Assembly (NCBI GenBank): GCA_964410285.1
Contig: CAYPFR010000004.1
Coordinates: 182,419 to 246,418, forward strand
Reading direction: 5' to 3'
DNA length: 64,000 nucleotides
Source: Fretibacter sp964410285
GTDB taxonomy: Bacteria; Pseudomonadota; Alphaproteobacteria; Caulobacterales; Maricaulaceae
In this document: piece by piece, positions 52,953 through 60,972 of the stretch
Layout: each line of letters begins with the position of its first letter
Position numbering within the stretch: position 1 is the stretch's first letter
Notes under the pieces: model-generated
The model's input: only the letters and a program-made list of their open reading frames with translations
Databases searched by the model: none
Told to the model about the DNA's origin: nothing
Position numbers and translations under genes: made by a program

Positions 52953-54454
52953 CGGCTGAGCGCCACTCTATCGCGTGCGACTTCGTCTTCGCCATTAACG
53001 ACCGGCCCAACCACTTCGCCCCAAAGCGTATTGTCAGAACCTTTCGCCATGGGTTCAGTTAAAAACACCTTCACAAATGTTTCAACAGGAACAGGCCCCG
53101 TCCGGCCGTTCATGGGCTCTCCTGAGGACTCGATAGCGCCGCAGTTTAATACGGCCACGTGAATAATGCGGCGATCAATATCTGGGTCGCTGTGCGGGCC
53201 GGTGGCGTGACACTGCGGCAGGCCCTCTTCTGGTGTTTTTGACGATGTACCGTAAGTGAGTGCGCCGGGCACACAGTAATTATCTATCTCCCAGCGATAG
53301 AGGGCGTATCGGGAAGGGGGCGTTGAGGGGTAAAATTTGTGCTGGTTATAGTCAAGGCGATAGGTAACCCCCTCAATTGTTATGGCGGGCATATAGTTGT
53401 GATTGACCTTCATATATTCGACGAAGTCCCAATTTCCATTCCCCATTCGTCCATTTGAGGCCGAGCAGTTTTCATTCTCAAAGCAGGTGTCGCGCGGCAT
53501 GCCTATAGCGGCATTATTAGGTGTCATTTTGCAGACGTTATTCTTGGTTGCTGTATACCCTTTCACGACATTTGCAGCGGGCGCATAAGCAGGATCCGAC
53601 CTTTTACCCTTGAACGTGCCTTCGTATAGATCAAAGCGTGTGTTCACTGCATGCGCCATACTGTTAATGTTGCCAGGCCTAAGTTTGACGCCTGCGGATT
53701 TGGACATACAGACCGGCGGTTTATCAATCGCAATCGCATCTTTGATTTTTGAAGCGCCCGAATTGCCTTGGAAAGGGTCAAGATAACCAAAATTTCCGGG
53801 CGAATGGCTTGCGTTTTTGCCCTGTGTTTTTAGCTTTATTTGTTGTCGGCGGAAGGCCGGTGTTTCCATGGCTTCATAAATTGTGGTGTCACTATTCTCA
53901 AATGGATTGCAGATAAAGACGGGTGCGACTCCGCACACATCTTGACTGAAACCGGCTGTAGATTTTGCGGCAAGAGTGACCGATGAGACAGATTTTACCA
54001 GCCCCTGCGGGAACATGGTGCTAACAGTTTCAGGTGCAACATTAACCTCAACAAAACGTGCCTTTGAAGGTTCCGTGGTGACGAAACTATGCGGCACATC
54101 CTGATAATCCTTTTCGGGAAGTTCTGTAAGATATCTCACAGAGGCAATACGAACGGAGGCCTTGCCGCCCTGGCCAAACTTTTGATGATTGGTGACAAGA
54201 TTGCTGAGCGCGCGGGCGCTACGCTCCAAGCTATCGCTGCGCTGGTCAAGTTCGGCGGCGCTTGCACGGGCAAGCGCATCTGCGGCGCTTTGAAGTTCAT
54301 GGTCCATATTATAAAGCCGCGAGACGTCAACAGACAGCGCCGCCCCGCCAAGCAATACAGGGGCCGCTGCCGCCGCCCAGACAGCCATAGAGCCGCCGCT
54401 GTGCCGAAGATATTTTCTAAGTATAGGAGATAGAGCGTTATTGGAGGTCAACAT
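52949..54454 (-). CDS. tadG: TadG-like pilus assembly protein
   Basis: This 501-residue protein starts with a cytoplasmic stub and a hydrophobic helix (GGSMAVWAAAAAPVLLGGAA, about 20-39) followed by VDVSRLYNMDHELQSAADALARA, the pattern of TadG N-terminal regions. The remaining 430 residues are periplasmic with many cysteines, and I see no clear von Willebrand A domain. TadG is thought to bridge the periplasm during pilus assembly. It sits 18 bases after the small CpaD-like gene. Confidence 0.82.
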   Translation of the reverse strand: MLTSNNALSPILRKYLRHSGGSMAVWAAAAAPVLLGGAALSVDVSRLYNMDHELQSAADALARASAAELDQRSDSLERSARALSNLVTNHQKFGQGGKASVRIASVRYLTELPEKDYQDVPHSFVTTEPSKARFVEVNVAPETVSTMFPQGLVKSVSSVTLAAKSTAGFSQDVCGVAPVFICNPFENSDTTIYEAMETPAFRRQQIKLKTQGKNASHSPGNFGYLDPFQGNSGASKIKDAIAIDKPPVCMSKSAGVKLRPGNINSMAHAVNTRFDLYEGTFKGKRSDPAYAPAANVVKGYTATKNNVCKMTPNNAAIGMPRDTCFENENCSASNGRMGNGNWDFVEYMKVNHNYMPAITIEGVTYRLDYNQHKFYPSTPPSRYALYRWEIDNYCVPGALTYGTSSKTPEEGLPQCHATGPHSDPDIDRRIIHVAVLNCGAIESSGEPMNGRTGPVPVETFVKVFLTEPMAKGSDNTLWGEVVGPVVNGEDEVARDRVALSR

Positions 54455-54472
54455 CTCTCTAGCCTTTCTGCA

Positions 54473-54712
54473 TTAATTGTTCGTGCGTTCCACATTCAGG
54501 TCTTCAACTTCATCCTTGCGATAACGGTCGCGGGCTAATTTTTGCCGCGTGATATCCGCAGGTATAAATGTGTTGGCCTTTTGCGCGGCCGTAGGCGCAA
54601 TAGCTTGTATGTTTTGATTATGGATCATCGCTTCACCGAGTGGCGGCGGCGGTGTTACGGCACAGGCTGTTACGAACAGCGGTAATATAAAAATAAGGGC
54701 GTGTTTCATCAT
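54473..54712 (-). CDS. Very short CpaD-like lipoprotein in the cpaD position
   Basis: The 79-residue product has a lipoprotein signal (FVTACAVTPP, with the lipidated cysteine at residue 17) and lies between the secretin and tadG genes, where cpaD usually stands. Its middle and end, GEAMIHNQNIQAIAPTAAQ followed by DITRQKLARDRYRK, resemble the C-terminal part of CpaD proteins, which are normally over 200 residues. The N-terminal CpaD domain is missing. Coding reality is supported by tight spacing on both sides (6 and 18 bases). Homology to CpaD is my reading and needs a profile comparison. Confidence 0.7.
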   Translation of the reverse strand: MMKHALIFILPLFVTACAVTPPPPLGEAMIHNQNIQAIAPTAAQKANTFIPADITRQKLARDRYRKDEVEDLNVERTNN

Positions 54713-54718
54713 CTCATC

Positions 54719-56230
54719 CTATTCCATTGCAAAGCCATATTTCGCGGCGAGACCGCCCATGGCTTTCATCTCCTCCATGGAGGCTGGTAAATTCTCTTTT
54801 TGGTTTAGGAGCTTGTTTTCCGCCTTTTCCTTTTCGGCCTTTTTGTCAGAGCGAGCCTCAGCTGTGTCAGTATTTTTGTCAAAAGCTTGACGAGACCTAT
54901 CTAAATCAAGGCCTTTCTCGCTGCGCGCTATCGGGCGGCCTTCGATCATCCCGCCGAGAAATTCTTCAATGTCATTTGGCGTACGCAGTCCGTCAATCGG
55001 AGTACGAAGCTTTGATATATCCGAGACGGGCTGAACGAGTCTTGGGGTAACAATGATCATAAGCTCGGTTTCCGATTTTTGGAATCGTGACGACCGGAAA
55101 AGCGCGCCAATAACGGGAATATCTCCAATCCAAGGGGTTTGAACCTTTGTGTTATTTGTCGTGTTTTGCAAAAGCCCCGCAATCGCGAAGCTTTGATCAT
55201 TCCGCAGTTCCACCGAGGTATTTGCTCGGCGTACGCGCAGGGAAGGGACCTCAACCCCCGAAATGCGCACAGAATTATTCGTATCAAGCTGGCTGACTTC
55301 TGGTGCGACTTTCAGGTTAATAATGCCGTCATCAAGAACGGTTGGCGTAAAGGAAAGCCCTACACCAAATTGGCGATACTCAATCGCGAGTTGCCCAAAG
55401 GCGGCCGGCACAGGTACTGGAAATTCGCCCCCTGCAAGAAAGCTTGCCGTCTCGCCTGACATCGCGACCAGATTTGGTTCGGCCAGCGTACGGATGATGC
55501 CGTCTTCCTCGAGCGCGCTGAGGCGGGCATCAAGCGTAATGTTATTATGACTGCCGAGGGCTTGTCCCATAAGGGCAGGCGCAGCGCCGGACACAAGACC
55601 GCCGGCAGATTGAAAAGCAAATTCGCCCGCCTTTTGCGTCAAGATACCAATCCCGAGTTCTTTTGCCGCATCGCGCGAAGCCTCAACGAAACGAACCTCA
55701 AGCATGACTTGGTGGCTATCTTTGACCGCGAGGCCATTTGTAACTCGGTCAGGGGCGTAAGCCTGCGCGATCTTCATGACCTGTGCGGCCGTGTCGCCAT
55801 TGGTGACATTCCCGGAGAGGTAAACGCCGCCCGCAAGCGAACGAACGTTTACCGGTTCTCGTGGGAAGGTTTCAAATAGCGCCCGTTTTAAGCCTTGGAT
55901 ATCAAACCCAACTTTGACATCAACAATATCAACAAGACGGTTTTGCTTGTCATACAACATGACATTTGTTTTTCCGGCCTTTTTACCAAGAACTTGAAAG
56001 GACTTGTCAGTCAGCACAACGATGTCCGCGATTTGAGCATCTGCGACACGGACTTCCTGAAACGCTTCGTCTGTGCGCATCACGATTGAGTCGTCCTTGG
56101 TAACTGTTGTCGATGTGCGCTGACCTGCAGCGGCCGTATCCACCCATGCGCCCGCATAGCTTGTTTGCCCCGCAGCCGCGCACATAACGCTGCCAGTTAT
56201 GAGGAGTGTTTTTATAAATGAGGTGCGCAT
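54719..56230 (-). CDS. cpaC: Tad pilus outer-membrane secretin CpaC/RcpA
   Basis: The start at ATG 56230, one base after the cpaB stop with GGGGGGTTAAG upstream, yields 503 residues beginning with a signal peptide (MRTSFIKTLLITGSVMCAAA). An N-terminal secretin domain (about 45-125) and a BON-like domain precede the secretin core with VAMSGETASFLAGGEFPVPVP and ELMIIVTPRLVQPV. The protein forms the outer-membrane ring through which the pilus passes. The lysine/glutamate-rich C-terminal tail is unusual. Confidence 0.93.
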   Translation of the reverse strand: MRTSFIKTLLITGSVMCAAAGQTSYAGAWVDTAAAGQRTSTTVTKDDSIVMRTDEAFQEVRVADAQIADIVVLTDKSFQVLGKKAGKTNVMLYDKQNRLVDIVDVKVGFDIQGLKRALFETFPREPVNVRSLAGGVYLSGNVTNGDTAAQVMKIAQAYAPDRVTNGLAVKDSHQVMLEVRFVEASRDAAKELGIGILTQKAGEFAFQSAGGLVSGAAPALMGQALGSHNNITLDARLSALEEDGIIRTLAEPNLVAMSGETASFLAGGEFPVPVPAAFGQLAIEYRQFGVGLSFTPTVLDDGIINLKVAPEVSQLDTNNSVRISGVEVPSLRVRRANTSVELRNDQSFAIAGLLQNTTNNTKVQTPWIGDIPVIGALFRSSRFQKSETELMIIVTPRLVQPVSDISKLRTPIDGLRTPNDIEEFLGGMIEGRPIARSEKGLDLDRSRQAFDKNTDTAEARSDKKAEKEKAENKLLNQKENLPASMEEMKAMGGLAAKYGFAME

Positions 56231-56231
56231 C

Positions 56232-57185
56232 TTAACCCCCCGCCAGTTCAGAGTTGGAGTCCGCAACTGCCGCCGGATCGCCCTCCATAGCCACGCTAAC
56301 TTCATCGCGGTCCTCGCCGCGAATTATAGTAATATTCGCGATTGCATTGGCAGGGGCCGGCGGGGTTAATTTGGCGGCAGGTTTCGGACTTTTCCAGCGG
56401 TTCACTGGTGCTTTGACGGTCTGGGCCACTAGCGATTTGGAGGAAATCGGCTTTTCTTTTTCAATGTCTTCCTCACCTATACGGCGCAAGGTGAGGCTGA
56501 GGCGACCAGCGTCCATCGCAAGGTGCAGCCTCTGGGCATCCTCATTGCTCACCTCAACGGTAACTGTCTTTACAACGCTTGGCTTTGAAGCTTGACTATC
56601 AAGATCCTGATCGATCCCGAGTACACGGATATTTTGCAAAATCACATCCGACAGAAGCACGCCGCTCCGGCTGCGGCTATCTTCTTTATCGCGGGTGTAG
56701 ATCACATCGACATAATCACCCGGCAGCACAAAACCAGCTACGCCAGCAACATCAGTGACCCTGATGGCAGTTGCGCGCATGCCTTCGGATATTAAAGAGG
56801 AGAGGGACCCGCGCCCGCCCGGTCCGCTTATTTTGAAGCCCAGTAATGGCTCATTGAACGCCATACGGGTTAAAACCACAGTGCGTTGATCATCACTGCC
56901 AAAAATGTCTTTGTAATTTGTATAGGCCCCCTCGGGCACGGCGCCGTCCGGCATATCTACGATACGCAAAGCTTCGCGGGTTAGGGTGTCGCCAAAGCTA
57001 AGCGGTATATCAGCCACAACGACAGGGACAGTCGAGATTGCAGGGGCGGGTGCAGACTGCGACGCCGTGCGTTTGTGGCTGAACTCGGACTCAACTGCAC
57101 CTTCAATCCAGCCGCGTGCGAGCACAATGGCCATGATTCCGAAGGCCGCCGAAGCGCCGAGGGTGACTAATGTATTTATCCTCAC
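56232..57185 (-). CDS. cpaB: Tad pilus assembly protein CpaB/RcpC
   Basis: CpaB is a periplasmic, membrane-anchored partner of the secretin. The 317-residue protein has an N-terminal transmembrane segment (about 5-25), a SAF domain (about 50-120) with VVVADIPLSFGDTLTREAL, and the RcpC core with GFVLPGDYVDVIYTRDKED. It is the first gene of the operon visible here. The 362 bases upstream hold TTAA-rich CtrA-type sites and a Fur-like element. Confidence 0.92.
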   Translation of the reverse strand: MRINTLVTLGASAAFGIMAIVLARGWIEGAVESEFSHKRTASQSAPAPAISTVPVVVADIPLSFGDTLTREALRIVDMPDGAVPEGAYTNYKDIFGSDDQRTVVLTRMAFNEPLLGFKISGPGGRGSLSSLISEGMRATAIRVTDVAGVAGFVLPGDYVDVIYTRDKEDSRSRSGVLLSDVILQNIRVLGIDQDLDSQASKPSVVKTVTVEVSNEDAQRLHLAMDAGRLSLTLRRIGEEDIEKEKPISSKSLVAQTVKAPVNRWKSPKPAAKLTPPAPANAIANITIIRGEDRDEVSVAMEGDPAAVADSNSELAGG

Positions 57186-57305
57186 CTTGTGATCCTATAT
57201 CCCGTTCCCATTGAGCAGAGACTCCCATCTCTAGTCGGCAATGGATAAAGGCAAAGCGCAAAAACTCTGTGAAAAGACGCGGTTTAGATTAAGCTTAAAT
57301 AAGAA

Positions 57306-57321
57306 GTTAATAAGGGGTTAA
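57306..57321 (-). promoter_or_regulatory. CtrA-type box upstream of the tad operon
   Basis: On the minus strand, reading toward cpaB, the sequence is TTAA, then CCCCTTA, then TTAAC, which equals the CtrA consensus TTAA-N7-TTAAC. More TTAA half-sites lie at 57289, 57295 and 57328, so the site sits in a cluster. It lies about 125 bases before cpaB. CtrA control of pilus genes is known in Caulobacter; here it is inferred from the motif. Confidence 0.55.
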
Positions 57322-57468
57322 GCCGCCTTAACCATTGGAAATAACGGTGGAGGGCGGTGTGCTATGATTGCCAGCCAGATTTTATAAATCCAAATGCCAG
57401 AAAGACGATGAAGGTCTGCGGCATAGACGTAGGCTATAATGTCAAGATTCAGTCATATTCGAATTTCT

Positions 57469-57484
57469 CATAATAATCATTATG
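57469..57484. promoter_or_regulatory. Fur-box-like palindrome
   Basis: CATAAT at 57469-57474 and ATTATG at 57479-57484 are perfect inverted arms around AATC. The run ATAATCATTAT shares eleven consecutive bases with the classical Fur box. Outer AATT pairs extend the symmetry. It is nearly 290 bases from cpaB and could serve an unseen promoter. An AT-rich chance palindrome cannot be excluded. Confidence 0.3.
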
Positions 57485-57547
57485 CGAATTATCGATATAT
57501 TGAGTAAGGCGCTATGACGCTATTCCCTGTGCTATATTTGAGGCGTT

Positions 57548-58411
57548 TTAACAGATCAACTCAATCTGCATGCCGTCATAAGCCACGTCTTGGGTTGGCA
57601 TGAGTTCGGCGCGTAGTGTTTCATAATCAAGGTCAATATGCAGGTTTGTCATCACGCCGCGCTTGGCTCGGGTGCGGGCAAGCCATGAGAGTGTTTTGTC
57701 GACATTGGCGTGCGTAGGATGATCAGCGTACCGCAGACTGTCGACAATCCACACATCGGGCTGTTTGATCGTATCCATGACGTCTGGCGCAATGTCCCAG
57801 ACATCGGGCGTGTAGACCAGTTTACCGCAAAAGATAAAGCCAAGTGAGGGTGTCGGACCGTGGCTAAGGCCAAGAACGTCGACCTTGATGGTGCCGCCCT
57901 CACCCTTAATTTCGAATTGATCGCCGGATTTAATCAGAGGCTTAAGCTCCAAAATAGCGGGATGAACCCGGCCCTCCGGTATTTCAAAACAGTAATCAAA
58001 ACGCTTATAGAGATAGGTTTTGCTATGGGCATCCATATAGGTGGGGATGCGCTGTTTCATGCGATAAGCGATCGCGCGCATATCGTCTATACCATGGCTC
58101 TGGTCTGCGTGATCATGCGTGTAAAGCAAAGCGTCAATGCGCGCTATCTCCGCCTTTAATAATTGCTCGCGCAGGTCTGGGGATGTGTCGACCAAGATTA
58201 TCGTACGTGCCTCGATTGGCGGAGCTTCCCCGTCTGCCGTGGCTTTCCATTGTTCGACAAGGATAGAACTGCGAGTGCGTCTGTTTTTGGGGTTTTCAGG
58301 ATCACAAACGCCCCAATCATCTCCAACGCGCGGAACCCCGCCAGAAGATCCGCAGCCCAATATAGTTGCGCGTAAAACGTAACCCTCGGATGTTTTAGCA
58401 GTCCTATTCAT
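57548..58411 (-). CDS. Metallo-beta-lactamase-fold hydrolase (PhnP-like)
   Basis: The 287-residue protein has the metal motif THDHADQSHGIDD (near 98-110), the GCGSSGGVPR signature near 18-27 and later metal-binding Asp and His residues. It belongs to the PhnP/ribosyl cyclic-phosphate phosphodiesterase group of the MBL fold. Here it follows tatD in the tmk-holB-tatD string common to alphaproteobacteria, so a housekeeping phosphodiesterase role is likelier than phosphonate use. It overlaps tatD by 4 bases. Confidence 0.9.
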   Translation of the reverse strand: MNRTAKTSEGYVLRATILGCGSSGGVPRVGDDWGVCDPENPKNRRTRSSILVEQWKATADGEAPPIEARTIILVDTSPDLREQLLKAEIARIDALLYTHDHADQSHGIDDMRAIAYRMKQRIPTYMDAHSKTYLYKRFDYCFEIPEGRVHPAILELKPLIKSGDQFEIKGEGGTIKVDVLGLSHGPTPSLGFIFCGKLVYTPDVWDIAPDVMDTIKQPDVWIVDSLRYADHPTHANVDKTLSWLARTRAKRGVMTNLHIDLDYETLRAELMPTQDVAYDGMQIELIC

Positions 58412-59187
58412 GGGCGCTCGGCTTTCTGAAACAGGCTGTAGAAAGCCTCGCGTGTGTTTTTAGCTGTCTCTTCTAAGCTCCAGCCACGGATATCAGCGAG
58501 CTTTTCAGCGACATGGCTTACAAAGGCAGGTTCATTGCGGCGTCCACGGTGCGGCACTGGGGCGAGATACGGGCAGTCGGTCTCAATCATGAGTTTATTT
58601 GCTGGAACTATCTTTGCTATCTCTCTGACTTCATGCGCATTTTTGAACGTTATGATGCCTGACATGGAAAACCAAAGGCCAAGTTCTATGGCGCGTTTCG
58701 CGAGCCTCTCACCCGAAGTGAAACAATGCAGGAGAGCCGGAAATTCGCCCTTTAGCATTTCACGCTCTAAGATATCGCCCATATCGTCATCCGCATTTCG
58801 CGAGTGAATGATCAAAGGCAATTGGCAAGCTCTGGCGGCGTCTATATGGGCTTGAAAATTATAAAGCTGAGCGTCTCTCTCGCTAAAATTATAGTGAAAA
58901 TCAAGCCCGGTCTCGCCAATACCGATAACCTTAGGATGATCCGTAAAGGCCAGAATGTCTGCGGCTGTGATCTCCGGGTTCTCTTTGGCGTCATGTGGGT
59001 GCGTCCCAACGCTTGCCCACATATTGGGATATTTTTCGGCGACGGCGATGACGGCGTTAATATCTGAGAGCTTGCCGCAAATATTGAGCTGCGTTTCAAC
59101 ATTGGCTTCCCCCGCGCGCTGCATCACAGCGTCAAGGTCATCCTTATATTGCTCGCCGTGAAGATTTACGTGACTATCAACAAACAT
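58408..59187 (-). CDS. TatD family metal-dependent hydrolase
   Basis: The 259-residue TIM-barrel protein carries FVDSHVNLHG in place of the common D[ST]HCH motif, GIGETGLDFHYNFS with its metal glutamate, IIHSRNADDD and IETDCPYLAPVPHRGRRNEP near the C-terminus. TatD enzymes are 3'-5' exonucleases acting in DNA repair and turnover. The change from the usual HCH or HTH to HVN removes the second histidine of the metal motif and is worth noting. It shares one base with holB. Confidence 0.88.
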   Translation of the reverse strand: MFVDSHVNLHGEQYKDDLDAVMQRAGEANVETQLNICGKLSDINAVIAVAEKYPNMWASVGTHPHDAKENPEITAADILAFTDHPKVIGIGETGLDFHYNFSERDAQLYNFQAHIDAARACQLPLIIHSRNADDDMGDILEREMLKGEFPALLHCFTSGERLAKRAIELGLWFSMSGIITFKNAHEVREIAKIVPANKLMIETDCPYLAPVPHRGRRNEPAFVSHVAEKLADIRGWSLEETAKNTREAFYSLFQKAERP

Positions 59188-60251
59188 CAGGCGGCTCTTA
59201 TTTCTGACAGGGCGGTTAGCATAACTGTCTTTTTATCCATATTTATACCCGACTCAATCCGCTGCCAGTCTGAAACTTTCTTCCACAGCGACATCCATGT
59301 CTGTGCGGGTTTATCGGCGGGCAATGGTTTAAAGGCGCTATGCCACTCCCCTGTGACTGCGAAACTCGCTTGAGCCTGTAGGACATCTTGCAGCCCATCC
59401 CAAAACAGTGCACGGGCATCGGCTTTGTCGCGTGCCGCGAGCATATTAGATAATATATGGTCCGTGCTATGGTCATTACGTTCAAGGCTTGCAAGGAAAC
59501 GCGTCAGAGGTTTTAAGACAAAATCCGCGTTTTGCGCGAGCGCGATTGCCTTGCCCGGTCCACCGCGCGAGAGGCCTACGGCGGCATCTATAATCTCCGT
59601 TGGCTGATTAAAACGGCTGCTTAGCCAAGGTTTGATTTGCTGATTGTCCACGGGGCGCAAGGCGAGCGTCAGGCAGCGCGAGCGTATGGTTGGTAAAAGC
59701 CGTCCCGGTGAATGGGCGAGCAATATGATCAGCGCATTTTCGGGCGGCTCTTCTAGGGTTTTAAGGATAGCGTTTTCCGCGCTCCTGTTCATTTCATCCA
59801 TAGTGTCAACGATCGCAATGCGGGGCAAGGTGTCTTCGGCTGCTGTGCTTTCGAAAAAACTGTTCATCGCGCGCACGGCGTCAACGGGGATTTCTGATCT
59901 CAGCTTTTTAGTTTTTTGATTATAGGGTCGGCGCAAAACAAAGAGATTGCCATGTCCTTGGGCTTCTATGCGCTGCGCGGCAGGATCGCTCGCTGGAATG
60001 TTCAGACTCGTCTCTAAAAGCGATTGCCCGCCCAGCTGCTCTCTGATCATGCGATAAGCCAGCGTTGCTTTGCCAACGCCTTTTGGCCCCGTTATCAGCC
60101 AAGCATGATGAAGTCGGCCAGAATTTTTGGCCCTGATAAATTGCGCCTCGGCCTCTTTATGGCCAAGCAAGTCATATGTTTCCCTCGGATGCAAGCAGCC
60201 CGGCGCGCGGTCGGCCTCGGGGTAGCTTTCTGCTTCGGCTTGGCCTCGCAT
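59187..60251 (-). CDS. holB: DNA polymerase III subunit delta' (clamp loader)
   Basis: HolB is a clamp-loader subunit of the replicative polymerase. The 354-residue AAA+ protein has GPKGVGKATLAYRM (near 55-68), the sensor region VDTMDEMNRSAENAILKTLEEPPENALI, and the arginine finger within LPTIRSRCLTL. The loop before the Walker A is shorter on cysteines than in tau/gamma. It follows tmk after 6 bases. The usual alphaproteobacterial neighbour metG is absent between holB and tatD. Confidence 0.93.
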   Translation of the reverse strand: MRGQAEAESYPEADRAPGCLHPRETYDLLGHKEAEAQFIRAKNSGRLHHAWLITGPKGVGKATLAYRMIREQLGGQSLLETSLNIPASDPAAQRIEAQGHGNLFVLRRPYNQKTKKLRSEIPVDAVRAMNSFFESTAAEDTLPRIAIVDTMDEMNRSAENAILKTLEEPPENALIILLAHSPGRLLPTIRSRCLTLALRPVDNQQIKPWLSSRFNQPTEIIDAAVGLSRGGPGKAIALAQNADFVLKPLTRFLASLERNDHSTDHILSNMLAARDKADARALFWDGLQDVLQAQASFAVTGEWHSAFKPLPADKPAQTWMSLWKKVSDWQRIESGINMDKKTVMLTALSEIRAA

Positions 60252-60257
60252 CTTAGC

Positions 60258-60923
60258 CTATGCGCTATCAAGACTGGTGCTAAGACGGCCAGCAAGCTCT
60301 GGGAATTTTTGCGTAACAACATAGATCATGCGCGTGTGCACGCCTTCGCGTTTCTCTCCGGCGTCCAAGGTGAATATACGCTCTGGATTTGATTTTGCTA
60401 TGTCCAAAAAGGCCTCTCGAAGCGTGTTGTGGAAACTCATGGACTCCGCGTCAAATCGGGATAGCTCCTCCCCCCGCGTCTCCACGCGTTTCATGGCGAT
60501 AACGGGATCAATATCAAACAAAATTGTCAGGTCGGGCTCAAATCCGTCCATGACCGCATCATGCACGGCTTTTATTCGCTCAGGGTCAACGCCGCGTGCA
60601 TAGCCTTGATAAGCTAGGCTGCTATCGGCAAAGCGATCGCTTATTACCCACGCACCTCGCGCCAGCGCAGGACGGATTAATTTTTCAACGTGGTCCATAC
60701 GCGCTGCATACATCAAAAGTACTTCCGTGAGACCTGACCAGCGATCTTTAGTGCCATCGAGCACGAGCTTACGGATAGCCTCTGCGCCAAAGGTGCCGCC
60801 AGGCTCCCGGGTCAGGACGGTCTCTATACCGGCCGCGCCCAGTGCAGAGACCAGAAGCTTAGCTTGGGTGGTTTTTCCTGCCCCTTCGCCGCCCTCTAGC
60901 GTAATAAATTTTCCTACTGCCAT
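60258..60923 (-). CDS. tmk: Thymidylate kinase
   Basis: Tmk phosphorylates dTMP to dTDP. The 221-residue protein has the P-loop EGGEGAGKTTQAKLL (about 8-22), the base-binding loop TREPGGT (near 38-44) and DRFADSSLAYQGYARG (near 95-110), all diagnostic. It stands directly upstream of holB and 50 bases downstream of the carboxypeptidase gene. Confidence 0.95.
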   Translation of the reverse strand: MAVGKFITLEGGEGAGKTTQAKLLVSALGAAGIETVLTREPGGTFGAEAIRKLVLDGTKDRWSGLTEVLLMYAARMDHVEKLIRPALARGAWVISDRFADSSLAYQGYARGVDPERIKAVHDAVMDGFEPDLTILFDIDPVIAMKRVETRGEELSRFDAESMSFHNTLREAFLDIAKSNPERIFTLDAGEKREGVHTRMIYVVTQKFPELAGRLSTSLDSA

Positions 60924-60972
60924 GATACCCTCTGTGTTTCGCCCTGCTTATGCCCTTTGATTTACATGAGGC

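Larger units (their letters stand above)
57186..57547. other. Intergenic region between cpaB and the MBL gene
   Basis: These 362 bases lie between the 3' end of the metallo-beta-lactamase-fold gene and the start of cpaB, and should hold the tad promoter. I looked here for a short Flp pilin gene, which is about 55-65 codons, and found no frame with a signal-helix pattern. A CtrA-type cluster is at 57289-57331, a Fur-like palindrome at 57469-57484, and one GANTC methylation site (GATTC) near 57446. Confidence 0.5.

Noticed and set aside
57548..58411. PhnP-like MBL gene as a partner of the PhnZ-like HD gene in phosphonate use
   Set aside because: The genes are 50 kb apart in unrelated operons, and this MBL gene is part of a common tmk-holB-tatD housekeeping string.
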